Shown piece after piece: positions 38,605 to 50,600 of a stretch of 64,000 nucleotides of DNA (the first letter of the stretch is position 1; each line of letters opens with the position of its first letter). Origin of the DNA: Galaxea fascicularis. Taxonomy: Eukaryota; Cnidaria; Anthozoa; Scleractinia; Euphylliidae. Location: contig OX419342.1 of assembly GCA_948470475.1 (NCBI GenBank), positions 1,944,701 to 2,008,700 of the forward strand, read 5' to 3'. Below the pieces are notes generated by a model. That model saw nothing but the letters and a program-made list of their open reading frames with translations. It was not told the DNA's origin and did no database searches. Both the position numbers and the translations under genes were made by a program.

Positions 38605-41600
38605 TAATAATTTACACAGAGGGGTTTCACTGATCGATAAGACCAGTGAAAGCCCCCTGTGTAGATTATGTGGGAAAAAAGGTGAGAGCGTGCAACACCT
38701 AGTATGTGGATGTGAGAAATTGGCACAGAAGGAATATAAGAGACGACACGACAATGTAGCAAAGAAAGTCCATTGGGATTTTTGTAAGAAGAATGGGTTA
38801 GAGCATACAGAAAAGTGGTATGAACATGTCCCAGAAGGAGTAGTAGAAAATGAAGAAGTTAAGGTTTTGTGGGATATCAATGTTCAGTGTGACAACGTGA
38901 TAGAGGCGAGAAGACCAGACATAATTGTAATTGACAAGAAAGAGCGAAAGGGGCTAATCATCGATATTGCTGTACCAGCTGATGTAAGAGTGGAGGAAAA
39001 AGAAAGAGAAAAAGTAGAAAAGTATCAGGATTTGAAGAGGGAGATTGGAAGATTGTAGAAACTCAAAAAGGTGGAGGTTGTACCTGTAGTAATAGGGGCC
39101 CTTGGAAGTGTCACCAAAGGATTTGATAGGTGGATTGAAAAGTTAGGGATAACATTCAGTGTTGGAGTGGTGCAAAAGACTGCGTTGTTGGGAACTGCAA
39201 GGATATTGAGGAAGGTACTGGAAATGTGAAGAAGAGATAATTCCGTTAGCCCTTGGTCATTTGTTGTGACTCGCCTAATGGAAGTAATCACGGCAATGAC
39301 AACAGCCAGAACATGATGTTAAACAAAGATAATAATAATAATCCCAGATACTCTTGACTACTAATCAGGGAAATGAAATCAACTCAAATCAAATGTTGGT
39401 TTTTGGGGAGAGAGGAAAACCGAAGTACCTGGAGAAAAACCTCTCGGAGCAGAGTAGAGAACGAAGAAACTCAGCCCACTTGTGACCCTGAGTCCAGGAA
39501 TCGAACCTGGGACATATTGGTGGAGGGCGAGCGCTCTCACCACTGCGCCGAACCCTACGCCAACAATGCTTGTTAGTTCTTGGCAGTAAAAAACATGTTT
39601 TTAGATGGTTAATTTCCAGGGAACCTTAAACACCAATTGTTTGTTGCTGTTGCGATGAACTTAAGTTATCCGTTGAGAAGTCGCTTTGCGAGATGTAACG
39701 TGAAACCAGACACACTTGAACTTGAGGGCTGTTGCTGTCTGTCTATCTTTCGATAGAATCCCGGATGTTCACGTGATACAGTATTGCTCATTCTTCGACA
39801 CAGCATATACCTTATTTCAAAATGGCTCCCATTCTAGTATTCTCTTGTTTTTGTTCAAATAAGCCCTTGTTGCCTCGTTCAAGGTAAAATATACTTTTGA
39901 ATTTTGCTCTTAAGAACGAGGCGACAAGGGCTAATTTGAATAAAAAATAAAAGAATATTAGAGTGAGAACCATTTTTTAATAAGGTGTAAGTTAGAGTGT
40001 CATTATGCGTCGAAAGGCTGGTGTGAGCCCTGATGACACTCTCGAAAGCCCAAAAAACTGAAAACCATTAAAAAGCCAAGGAAAATGTAGTTTAATGATT
40101 AATATATCTGGCGTGAACTTGCGTAATACAACATAGTATTTTTGGAACTTAGTTGTATTGTTTCCTCGCCTAATGACTTCAAACTCAGAAACTAACTCGA
40201 TCACTACAGTTTTTCCTTTTTCCTAGCCTCTTAACAGTGTTATTCTTGGGAGGAACAATAATCTCTTTTTTCATGTTTCGAGGATTGTTTAAATATTTAT
40301 CTCAGTTCTCGAAAATTACCTTCACGCGTTTTCCAGAAATTACTTTGATGTCATGCTGAGAAAAGACTTAAGTTAAGCCACCTAAAATTACGTGGGCGAT
40401 AGTTTCCATGATAACAAATTTGTTTTGCTATCACGGGCTTCCCTTTTTACTTTTTTTACTCCAGTATCATTTGAAATGTGTGTTGGAGCGGACTCTGGGT
40501 GATCCGCGGCTCTATTTGGCTGGTTCTAAAACAAGTTTACTTACGAAACAATGTGCGCCCATGCTTATTATTGACATCTGTTCCACGAAGCTCAGAATTC
40601 GTCTCGAGATTTCGTGCGAGTGCCAGTGGTTGCGTAGACAGCTTGCAGTCCGCCCTTTCTCTTGAAATTCTTATCACAGCACACGTTCTAGCGAGAAACC
40701 ACTGCGAGCAGTCTAGTGGTTGCGCCGTCAATCCAGTTGACTAATCATTTTAACATTTGATACTGAGAGTTCAGCCGGCGTTAAGTGTCCCCTTCCCCCA
40801 CCCCCACCCCACCCCCATTCTGTTACTACAGGGAAACTAACACCAAGTGAAAGACCCCATATTTGGCAGAATGGAATATTTGAATGGATTTGCTGTGTTA
40901 CTAATCTCCCAGCTCTTGTGTTTTGTTCTTCAGACTTGTCTTCGCAGCCATTTACACAGCTGAAATGTTTCTTAAGATCATAGGCCGAGGCTTCGCCCTT
41001 CATAAATATGCTTATCTAAGAAATGCATGGAATTGGTTAGATTTTCTTGTAGTAGTTTTAGGGTAAGTGAATTGCTTTCAAGTTTTTTTCTTCTTTCATA
41101 CTGCAAGCTAATATTTTCATTTGGAAACGAAGTACCACTAAAGTCAGCTACTGCTCAGCAACTCTCATTTGAATCGTAAAGTATCGTTGCTCAGTAACTT
41201 TCCTTTGAAAGGTGAAACCTTAGGATTTGATTCACAGACTGAAAAGTTAGAATCAATGGTCCACGTCAAGACTTCATCCGACACCGCAACCGTTAACACC
41301 AAGTTAAATCCTAGAAGGGATCTCACGTGGGAAGGGCCAATTAACCGTTTTGGGAGCCGCAAATAGAGGATAAGCTGTATTTCCTTTACTTGGATTAACG
41401 GTAATTAGTTGCGTGGTTTGTTTTCGAAATCAGTAGAACTTTTTACTCCAATAACCACGCTTTGTATTAAGCACATTATGTTCAAGTTCGTCTGTTTTGT
41501 TTTCGCCCGACAGTACAGTATGCCCTCAGTGACCATCGTTTCTTTTTTGTTGGTAATCGCCAGCTGACGGAGCAATTTATTATTTATGTATAGTGCTACT

Positions 41601-44600
41601 GAATAAGTTGAAATTTAAACTCTAGTTACTGTGTGTGGGTGGGAAACAAACTCAACAGTATAATTAGAAGCAATGAAAGATGTGCGAAGCGTTGTACTTT
41701 GTTCGGTAACTTTGCTCCCTGAATAACGCCTTTTAACGCTTCCTTTTCTTCCTTTGCAGTTATATAACAATGCTTCCAGGCGTAGAAAACTTATCAGGAA
41801 TTCGAACTTTCAGAGTTCTTAGAGCTTTGAGAACAATATCAGCTGTTAAAGGTGAGATTAATTCATCACGTCCGTTGAGACGTAATTGTTGGCTCGAAGG
41901 CATTTTCTCTGCTTACAATGGAGAACGTTTTTTAGGCAATCAACGTTTTCCAACCTTCCGCTATAAAATGAGACGTTTTTGCTTTCCTAAACCGTGTCTT
42001 TTAACATTAGATCGATAGCCTCTCCTGCCAAGGAGACGAGACCAGTGTACTTAATTAGAATTTTTCTGCGTTTTTGCCTTTGACAATACCGTTTCAATTG
42101 TCAAACCCTAAATATTTCCTTGTTTTGCGGTCGATTTGATCAGTAAAATGAGGACCCAGTGAGCTTGTTATGCAAGCACGCAAAAATAACTTGTTACGCT
42201 GCGATATGTTACTATTATTTTGGGTTTGCCGAGAGCGATTATTATTCGTAGGCTACTCAAACTGAGACCCGTTTCTCGAAAGTTCCGTAAACGTTTCAGA
42301 TCCGAAAAGCCATTTCTAAAACTGCGATTTGTTTATTCTAAAAAGCTGTTTTTTTGTTATAATTTCAAGATACGAAAGGGCAACTTTGTTGCAAACTTTT
42401 ATGCCTGGAAGCGCCTTCGTTTTTAAGATATGAAGGAAATTATGGCACGCGAAATGCGCCCGAAAAGTTTCGGGGGTTTCGAGAAACGCGCGCCTGACCC
42501 GGTCAGAAATTCCCGCCTTTCGGAAGCCCACGTGACAGTCCTCCTGCCGGAATCACGCCTCGTTACGTGACAACTGATCGACAGAAGAGCTGCTTACTAG
42601 ACTGACCATGTGGCTGCGTTATCATGTTGGGTATGTTGCCTGTCTAACTCATCGTTATGTTTGTTATTGCAGGGTTAAAAGCCATGGTTAACACGCTATT
42701 GAAATCCATCAGAATGCTTTCTGATGTTCTTATACTTACCACTTTCTTTCTATGCGTCTTTGCTCTTATTGGATTGCAATTATTTGTTGGTGTTATGCAG
42801 TGGAAATGTGTCCAAACGCCTCCCGGCGGATGGCCTGAAGATCACAATGAATTCCTTCTGTATTTACGAAATGAAAGTGAGTGGAAACTTTCTTTGCGTT
42901 GCTCGGACTGTTTTCTTATCTGTGTGTTTGTCTGTCTCTCTGTCTGTCTCCGTGTCCGTCTGTTTGTCTATGTGTTCGTCTCTCTCTCTTTATGTCTGTG
43001 TGTCTGTCTTCCTTTGTCTGCCTGTCTCTCTGTCTGTCGTTATTCCAAAGTTGGCTTTGATGTTGTAAATTGTCATGGTGACGAGTGGTTCAGAGTAGAG
43101 TGGAGTGGTGAGGGCGCCTTAGTAGGACTGAAAATGTCGATCTTATGAGATACAATACAACAATATGTTCATTTTATCTTTCAGCTAATCATTATATTTT
43201 CCCGGGTGATGGAATAGCAGTTTTGTGTGGAAACTCTTCTCTCGCTTTGTAAGTTGTTATGATTAATGGAGTCGTTATTCCTTTACCTTGATTGTCTTAA
43301 AGCTTGCTTCTTTTTGGAAGCTCTTTTGAAATAGTAATACACAAAGCGTAGATCCTACCTTTGCTGAGGTTTTGCTGAGTCCGCAGTGAACCAGAAAGCA
43401 TTCCAGTGGTCTTCGACGAGAGTCAATCTCTTACGGCCACACGTTCTAAACAAATTGCAAAGAATGTTCATCATTTGCACCTTCATCAAGTGGATATAGG
43501 TAGTACTCCCATATGATTGTAGTCTTCTTAATAACTAAATAAATCTTCTAAAATCACTCATCCCTTGGCGACGTTACCTTAGGTTATCTCTTCTTCTTGG
43601 ATTAATAATTTGGTGATGTTCTCATCTCTTCGCAGTGAGTGCCCTACGAATTACACGTGTATGCCGAATACAGGCCCCAACCCTTTATCGCAGTACATCA
43701 GCTATGATCACTTTGGCTGGTCCCTCCTGACATCTCTGCAGCTGGTAACCATGGACTACTGGGAAAGCATTTACAACAGCGTGAGTATTTTTTTGTTGAT
43801 TAAGGTTTTCGTTATAACTCCATAATGCACACTTGTGACCTAAAGCGCGTCTCTATAAGAGTAAAGACTGTTAGTAATACAAATGCGGTAGAAAATGCTT
43901 CTTTTCCGGCGTCCGTGCGTCGCTCAAGAACACCGGTGCTTATTATCTCTGTTGTACTCATCGGTGCGACCAATCATTGTGTACTGTATCTCGTAACGAA
44001 ATCTTATGACAGGACATGAGTTTATTTGTTTTTTGCAGGTTATTGCCACCAAAGGTCCATGGTACGTTTTCTATTTTCTCTTTGTAATTTTTCTGGGCCC
44101 ATTCTACCTCATCAACCTTGTGTTGGCTGTTGTGTCGCTTTCGTACGAGCAAGAAACAGCTGCTATGCAGGACGAGACACTTCGGGTGAGTTAAGTTTCC
44201 TGTTCTGTTCAACCTTCAAACTAATGGGTGCTGTTCCCTGGCTGCAAGCTATTCTAATACACCTTTTTGCTAATTATCAGTTCCAAGTGAATTGTGGGTA
44301 GATCCATTCCTTTGTAGGGGCAAACGGTCAAAACTACAATTTCAAATTACGTCTTTAAATGGCCCGATTTCCCAAAGTCGATCTACCTCTGGTAAGTCAA
44401 AATGAAACCCTAATTCGCAGTCAACGCTAGGTAACTTGATGTACCTAGGTTAATTTTTTCGGCTTTTCAGTTTTTATTATTTAGAACTAAGGAGTTTTAC
44501 TTTTTCTTAACGAAATTATCTCTGGTCCCTCAGGCGCAAGCTTTCGCCAAGCTGAAGAGGAGTGCATCCACGTATTCCTTCGACGGAAAAATGGAACCCG

Positions 44601-47600
44601 AACCCTTGTACGACGAGGACGCTAGAAAGATCGCTGATCGCGAGGCCTACATAGCGGCTCATCCAGAGGAATCTGAGCACCCGATAGAACCCGAAGAGCC
44701 GACGGAAGTGACGGTCGGTGTCCCGACAAACCCAAGCTGCTGGCGAAAAACTCAGAAAAGCGTGGCTGTGCTTGTGAACTCATCGGTGTTTGAGACTCTC
44801 ATCACGTTGTGTATTCTGTTCAACACATTGGCAATGGCGCTTGAGCATTTCGAGATGGACAAGATGTTTGAAAAGGTGCTTGAATACTGCAACTTGGTGA
44901 GTGCCTTAGATCTTAACAGAACATCAACAGTTTGGCAACTTGGAGCCTTTACGCATTTCAGATAAACGCATTGTTTACGAGCCTACTTTTCAGTAACCAC
45001 TATTTATATTGGCTCCCCAAGTATACACTGGGTACAAAGTTTCTCAGGCAATGAAGAAAAATATTTCACCCGGTCCGAAAAGAGTAGCGCGGGTAGCTTT
45101 GTTAGCTCTCGGTTGTTGTTGTTGTTGTTGTTTTTGTTTTCCCTGGGCTCCACGATGTTTGAACGAAAAACTTTTAGCGAGGAGTGAGACTGAAGAGTGA
45201 GACTGGGGAGAGTAGGGTTTGTGAGCCGTTTGTCCCCACAAAAGACTGGATCTACCCACAATTCACTTGGAACTTATCATTAGCAAAATGGTGTATTCTC
45301 GTATTTGATGTTTGCGTCCCGACCTTCCTCTCCCCTCCCCTCTCCTCCCTTCCCCTCCCCTCCCTTCAATACGGCATTCACGGTACCCTCTGTTAATTCT
45401 AAGGGGAAAGTGTTCCTGTTTTCACACTGAGATTGTTCAGGTGCGATCTCATTAGAACCCACATTGACATTAAAAAGAGTTATCTTCGACTGCAATTTCA
45501 GAACATTTGGGCTGAATTCTTGCCTCTTTATACTGTTTAGGTCTTTACTGTAGTCTTCATAATGGAGATGGTTTTGAAACTGATTGCGTTTGGCTTAAAA
45601 GATTACTGCAAGAACAACTGGAACCTGTTTGATGGGACGATTGTTATCCTTAGTGTTCTGGACATGGCTTTGACTTATTCCAAAACCATCGCGGGAGCTG
45701 GATTGAGCGTTCTACGAACCTTCAGGCTGGTATGTTTTTTGTCTAAGTTCGGACGGAAGGCTTCGTTCGGAAGTCCTTTAGAATTTTCGGCTTCTATGAA
45801 CTAGTCACTGGAATCTTTGTTATAATTCGTTAAAGCTTCATAAGTTATCGACAAAGTTTGTTGGCGATCTTTGATAAACTTCGTTAGTCTTTGATTATTT
45901 TCGTCCTTTTCCGAATACAGTCAAAGCTGACAAAGCGGATTATGCTGTGATGTTGACAATAGATGAGTTGCAGTCTGTAGTTTACAAGTGTAGTTTCTTG
46001 GAGTATCTTAATTCTTTAAGGCTAGTTTTCAATGGCATATCTTTCCCTCTAACCAGACAGACAGACTGACAGACAGACTGTAGTCAGGCGGAACACTGTA
46101 GGTTCATACAGTGTGACCTCAATTTAACGAAACTCTGTATAACGAAGTCCTCGGTAGCTGTTGACGAACGATATTCTTCAGCCCGGCCAAAGTTACAGTG
46201 AAATGTAGAACCTCGATATAACGAACCTCGATGTAACGAAATCCTCGTTAAAACGAACACAATCCAGAAGCACAAACGTAAAATGTACCCTGATATAACG
46301 AAGAAATGTCAACAATTAACTATACCTCGATGTAACGAATTTTTTTCCGCAAATTCGTTATATCGAGGTTTTTGATATAACGAACCAATTTCCCCAGTCC
46401 CTTGGCACTTTGTTAAATCGAGGTTCCACTGTATTTCAATTAACCCACTGTTATTGTTGAGAGACAATAGTCGCTCAAATTTCAGTCTTGCTTGGTGCTT
46501 TATGTAAAACTTGGTCCTGATCGATTATGTTGATCATGTGTAGTAGTGGTGGAGAGGTACCCGATAGTAAGAATTAGGCATATAATAAAGTTAATGCAAC
46601 CACGTGTGTAGCGTGACGTAAGTTTATCAAAACAGACAGACAGACAGACAGACAGATCATTGACTACCTGAATATGCTGGAGCAAACATTGTTGAATATC
46701 TTTGTTTTTCTTCCCTTCAGCTTCGAGTTCTGAAGCTTGCTCAGTCGTGGAAAACTATGGGTGACCTGCTCAATACGATCGGGAGTAGTGTTGGTGCAGT
46801 AGGCAATATCACGGTTATTCTGGCCATCATTGTCTACATGTTCGCTGTTGTTGGTATGCAGCTTTTCCAGAAAGCTTACGAGGATCCTAGCAATTTCAAG
46901 GACGATAAAATACCGCGGTGGAATTTCAGCGATTTTGGTCACTCTTTTATGGTGATTTTCAGGATATTGTGCGGCAAATGGATCGAACCTTTATGGTGGA
47001 CTATGCGGGCTACCAGTCCCGCGGCGATTTTGTTCATCTTGCCAGCGTTCATCATCGGCAATTTTGTGATTCTGAATCTGTTTCTTGCTCTCTTGTTGAA
47101 CTCGTTCAGCGGCGGAGGAGATGATGAGCCGGAAGATGAAGAGAAGAAGAAAAAGGAAGAGGAAAAGAAAAAGAAAAAAAAGAAGAAGAAACGGCTGGAT
47201 ATTAAAGGAATGCTGGGGAAGAACAAGAACCTGTCCGGAAGCAGAAGCAAGGTGGGACCAGATGAGGAAGGGGACGGAACTGACGTGGATGCCAACTCCA
47301 GGACCGTCAGCCCAGTTGATGATGAAGGAAAGAAAGAAGCAGCGCTGAGCCTGTCAAGCAATCTCAAGAATGGCGAACAGGAGAATGGGCTCGAGATGGG
47401 CCTGCTTCACCATGTCCCTAATGGCCAGACACAACAGGAGAATTCCAATGGCTACAAGTACAACTTTGGTAAGTTGGATAGGACTCGGCCAGTGTTTTTC
47501 AGTTGAGTGTGGAAAGCAGTTCTCGTTTGCTTTGGTTTTCCATTACTTCGTCCTGTGATTGGTTGGCGAAGGTTGATTTCTTAACCAATGGAAAGGTAAA

Positions 47601-50600
47601 CCAAAACTAATCGCAATTTGCACCCACGCGCTTTGCGCCGGCTGCCTGTAATTGCTTCCGGAATTCTGATTGGCTCATCGCGCTGTGTGTGTATGTTGTG
47701 ATTGGCCAGAGTCATTGCATTGGTTTTGGTTTTACGACACTCAATTGAAAACCATCCTCACCCTCACCCCTCACCCTCTTCATGCCGAGAGGCGCATACG
47801 GTCTTAGGCGAGTCGATAAAAGGGCTAAATAATAATATACATGAAAAAATTACTAAATTCTGATTGGCTGAGAGCAGTGCAGTTTAAGTGTAACACCAGT
47901 GGAAAAGGTGTAATTCAGTACAAATTGCACATCTAAATTCAGGATATTGATTGGCTGAAAGACAATAGAAAATGTTCTAAGCCAATGATATAACGGAAAA
48001 TGATGACGAACATTTTGTACGGAAACTTTGAAAAAAGTTTTCTCAAGTGAGAATGCTGGCTTCCTATCTGCAATAAGATCTTCCGGCACTTCCTCTACTC
48101 GAATTTTTTCATGTATATTATTAATAAGTAATCATACGGTTTTTCTCGTTCAATTTCAGCTTTTTGAAAAACTCAGAAGTGCAAATTGATTCCAAATTGA
48201 ACGAGAAACCGTATAATTACCTATACAAAAACAATTTTGTCTTCTCTCTCTACCCTCAGAACCAAACCCCTTAGTTTTACCCTGCCTGAGCTCTGTTTAT
48301 TGGGCAACAATTTTCGTCTTATCAACGGGGTTTGAATTCAGTGGCCACCGGATAGAGATAAATGACCGTGAAGATCGGACGCTTTCAGTGTTAGCCCTTG
48401 GTCAGAGTGTTGGAAGCATGAGCTATAAAATCTGTTTACAGCTTCATGTCACACAGGCCGTTCTCCTTACTTAGCTACAATCACGACAGTGGCTTCTCAC
48501 TGAATTCCGCACTCGGGTTCTTGAACGATTTTAACACTGGTCTAGCACACGGCCAGGTTGACACCTCGTTCATACAGCTTGCTGTCTCGGTTTCACGCTG
48601 CCATGAGTAAACTCCTTCAGTTAACTGGTCACTAGAAAAGTGTGGATCATTGTGTTAGTCATTTCATGTAAGCGTTCTTTGAGGTCACAGTTACCTTTTC
48701 CTGTCTTTTTTTTTTTTCAGACGAAACTCCGGGTAAACCTGTTGGACGCAATACCAAAATGAATTCTCCTCCATTTGAAAACCGGCATTCCCTCACCACT
48801 GCTATTGATCTAGACGAAGCTACATTGAGAATCCGGGGCCTTCCAGACGCGAACAAGAGACCTCCATGCGTTAACCGCGTCAAAAGTGACGATAGACTGG
48901 GTGCTAGCGACAACAACCTTAGTAACGGAGATCTGGTCGCCAACGGTTCCGCGCCGGTGGTGATAAATGGGAACTCGCGTATGTCTGCCGGGTCGTCACA
49001 CAAAGATGTCAGCTTGGGAGACATTGAGTCACGCATTCCACCCAGCAGTCCGGGTCACGAATCGAAGCGCGACACAATCGTTACGGTCGAGAGCGGAGAT
49101 ACCACTGCAACTTCAACTAGTGTTCGTCCGTGTTGCCCGGCGATTTGTTATTGCGAAAGTAATTGTTGCGACAACTACAAAGAGTCATGTATTCGGAGGA
49201 GTTGGCATGGATTGCGTTTCTATGTATGCTCATTTGTTGAGCATAAGTACTTTGAGTGGTTTATACTTGCGATGATCGTTATTAGTAGTCTGACGTTGGT
49301 AAGTTGTCATCAGTTCAAATAATCCCCTTTCAGAACTCACAAACTGTCATTTTCGCTCCGCAAGGGCAAGTATTTTTGCTGTCAATCGTTTGTTTCTTTG
49401 GTGGTGTAAGTAGGTTTTGCATCTTGTCAGTTATATCTGTATATTTCTACAAACACAGCGCCTAGCCTCACACTCACATGCTTTCGTCCCGAACTTAACT
49501 TGTTAACGTTGTTCCAAAGCATTTTATTGGTACGCAGTGAACTCCGGTATAACGATCTTCGATATAACGATATTCCCGATGTAACGATTAACACTTGTCA
49601 ACCCGGCCAATGTGACAGTAAGATGTATGCAACAAAATCCCGATATAATGATCCTTGGTATAACGATATTCCCGATATGACGATCGCAATCGGGGCTAGC
49701 AGGCCAAACGTGCGACAAAATCAATCATCACGCGACCGGCAAGGAATGCCATGGAGTGCTAAGCTAGTTGTGTTCAAAATTTGTTCAGAATTCAAATAAT
49801 GAAATTTTTGTATTCATATGATCAATTTAAACAATTACAATAAGCAGTAAAGAAAACGATACACATACATTAAGATAAAAGTTATCATGATATTATTACT
49901 TGTAGATGAAAACAAATATTTATCACCCATATAATGATTATTGTGAGAGTTTCTCTCCAATGGTATCGTTATACCTTGTGAGATCTCATACTATGGTAAG
50001 TTGCCGGTTTTCTCGAGACGAGTCAAAGCGATTCTCGAATGCAGCGTTGTATCTGCCCGAATTACTTCGAGCCGTATAGTGTTTAACTCTCAAGTTAGTA
50101 AATGATCGACGAAAGAATAGAAAACGTTTGATAGTCACTTCGGAGCAAATTGTGTTAACCACAGTCCACTTCTTTTGACAGGTATTTGAAGACATCCACC
50201 TGGACAAGAACATTGTACTCAAAAACGTTCTCAACGTTATGAATTACATCTTTGCTGTTACCTTCACTTTGGAAATGCTTCTTAAAATCCTTGGCATGGG
50301 TTTTGTGGGTTATTTTTCGAACTTATGGAATTGTCTGGACAGTTTCATTGTAGCGGTAAGTCATTCTTGTCTTTATACGACACAGCCTTTGTATGTTCCG
50401 TGTGAGTGTCTCCCTTGTTCCTCTGTGAGGGAGGAGGAGGGTCCGGCCGTCATTTGTATTACCTGTGCTTGTCGTTCTGTTCCGCATATACGATTCCCAC
50501 CCCTATGATTGCCTTTGGTTTGACTCTTGGTTGATTGAAAGGGGCGTGAACTTTCCGATCAATCACAGGGGATGTTAAAGCATAACTAAAGCAAACATTT

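Noticed and set aside
42657..43148. 163-codon frame ending in a Cys/Val/Leu/Ser-rich tail
   Set aside because: The first 67 codons are Nav-B exon 6; the tail is translation of the TCTG/TCTC intron repeat.
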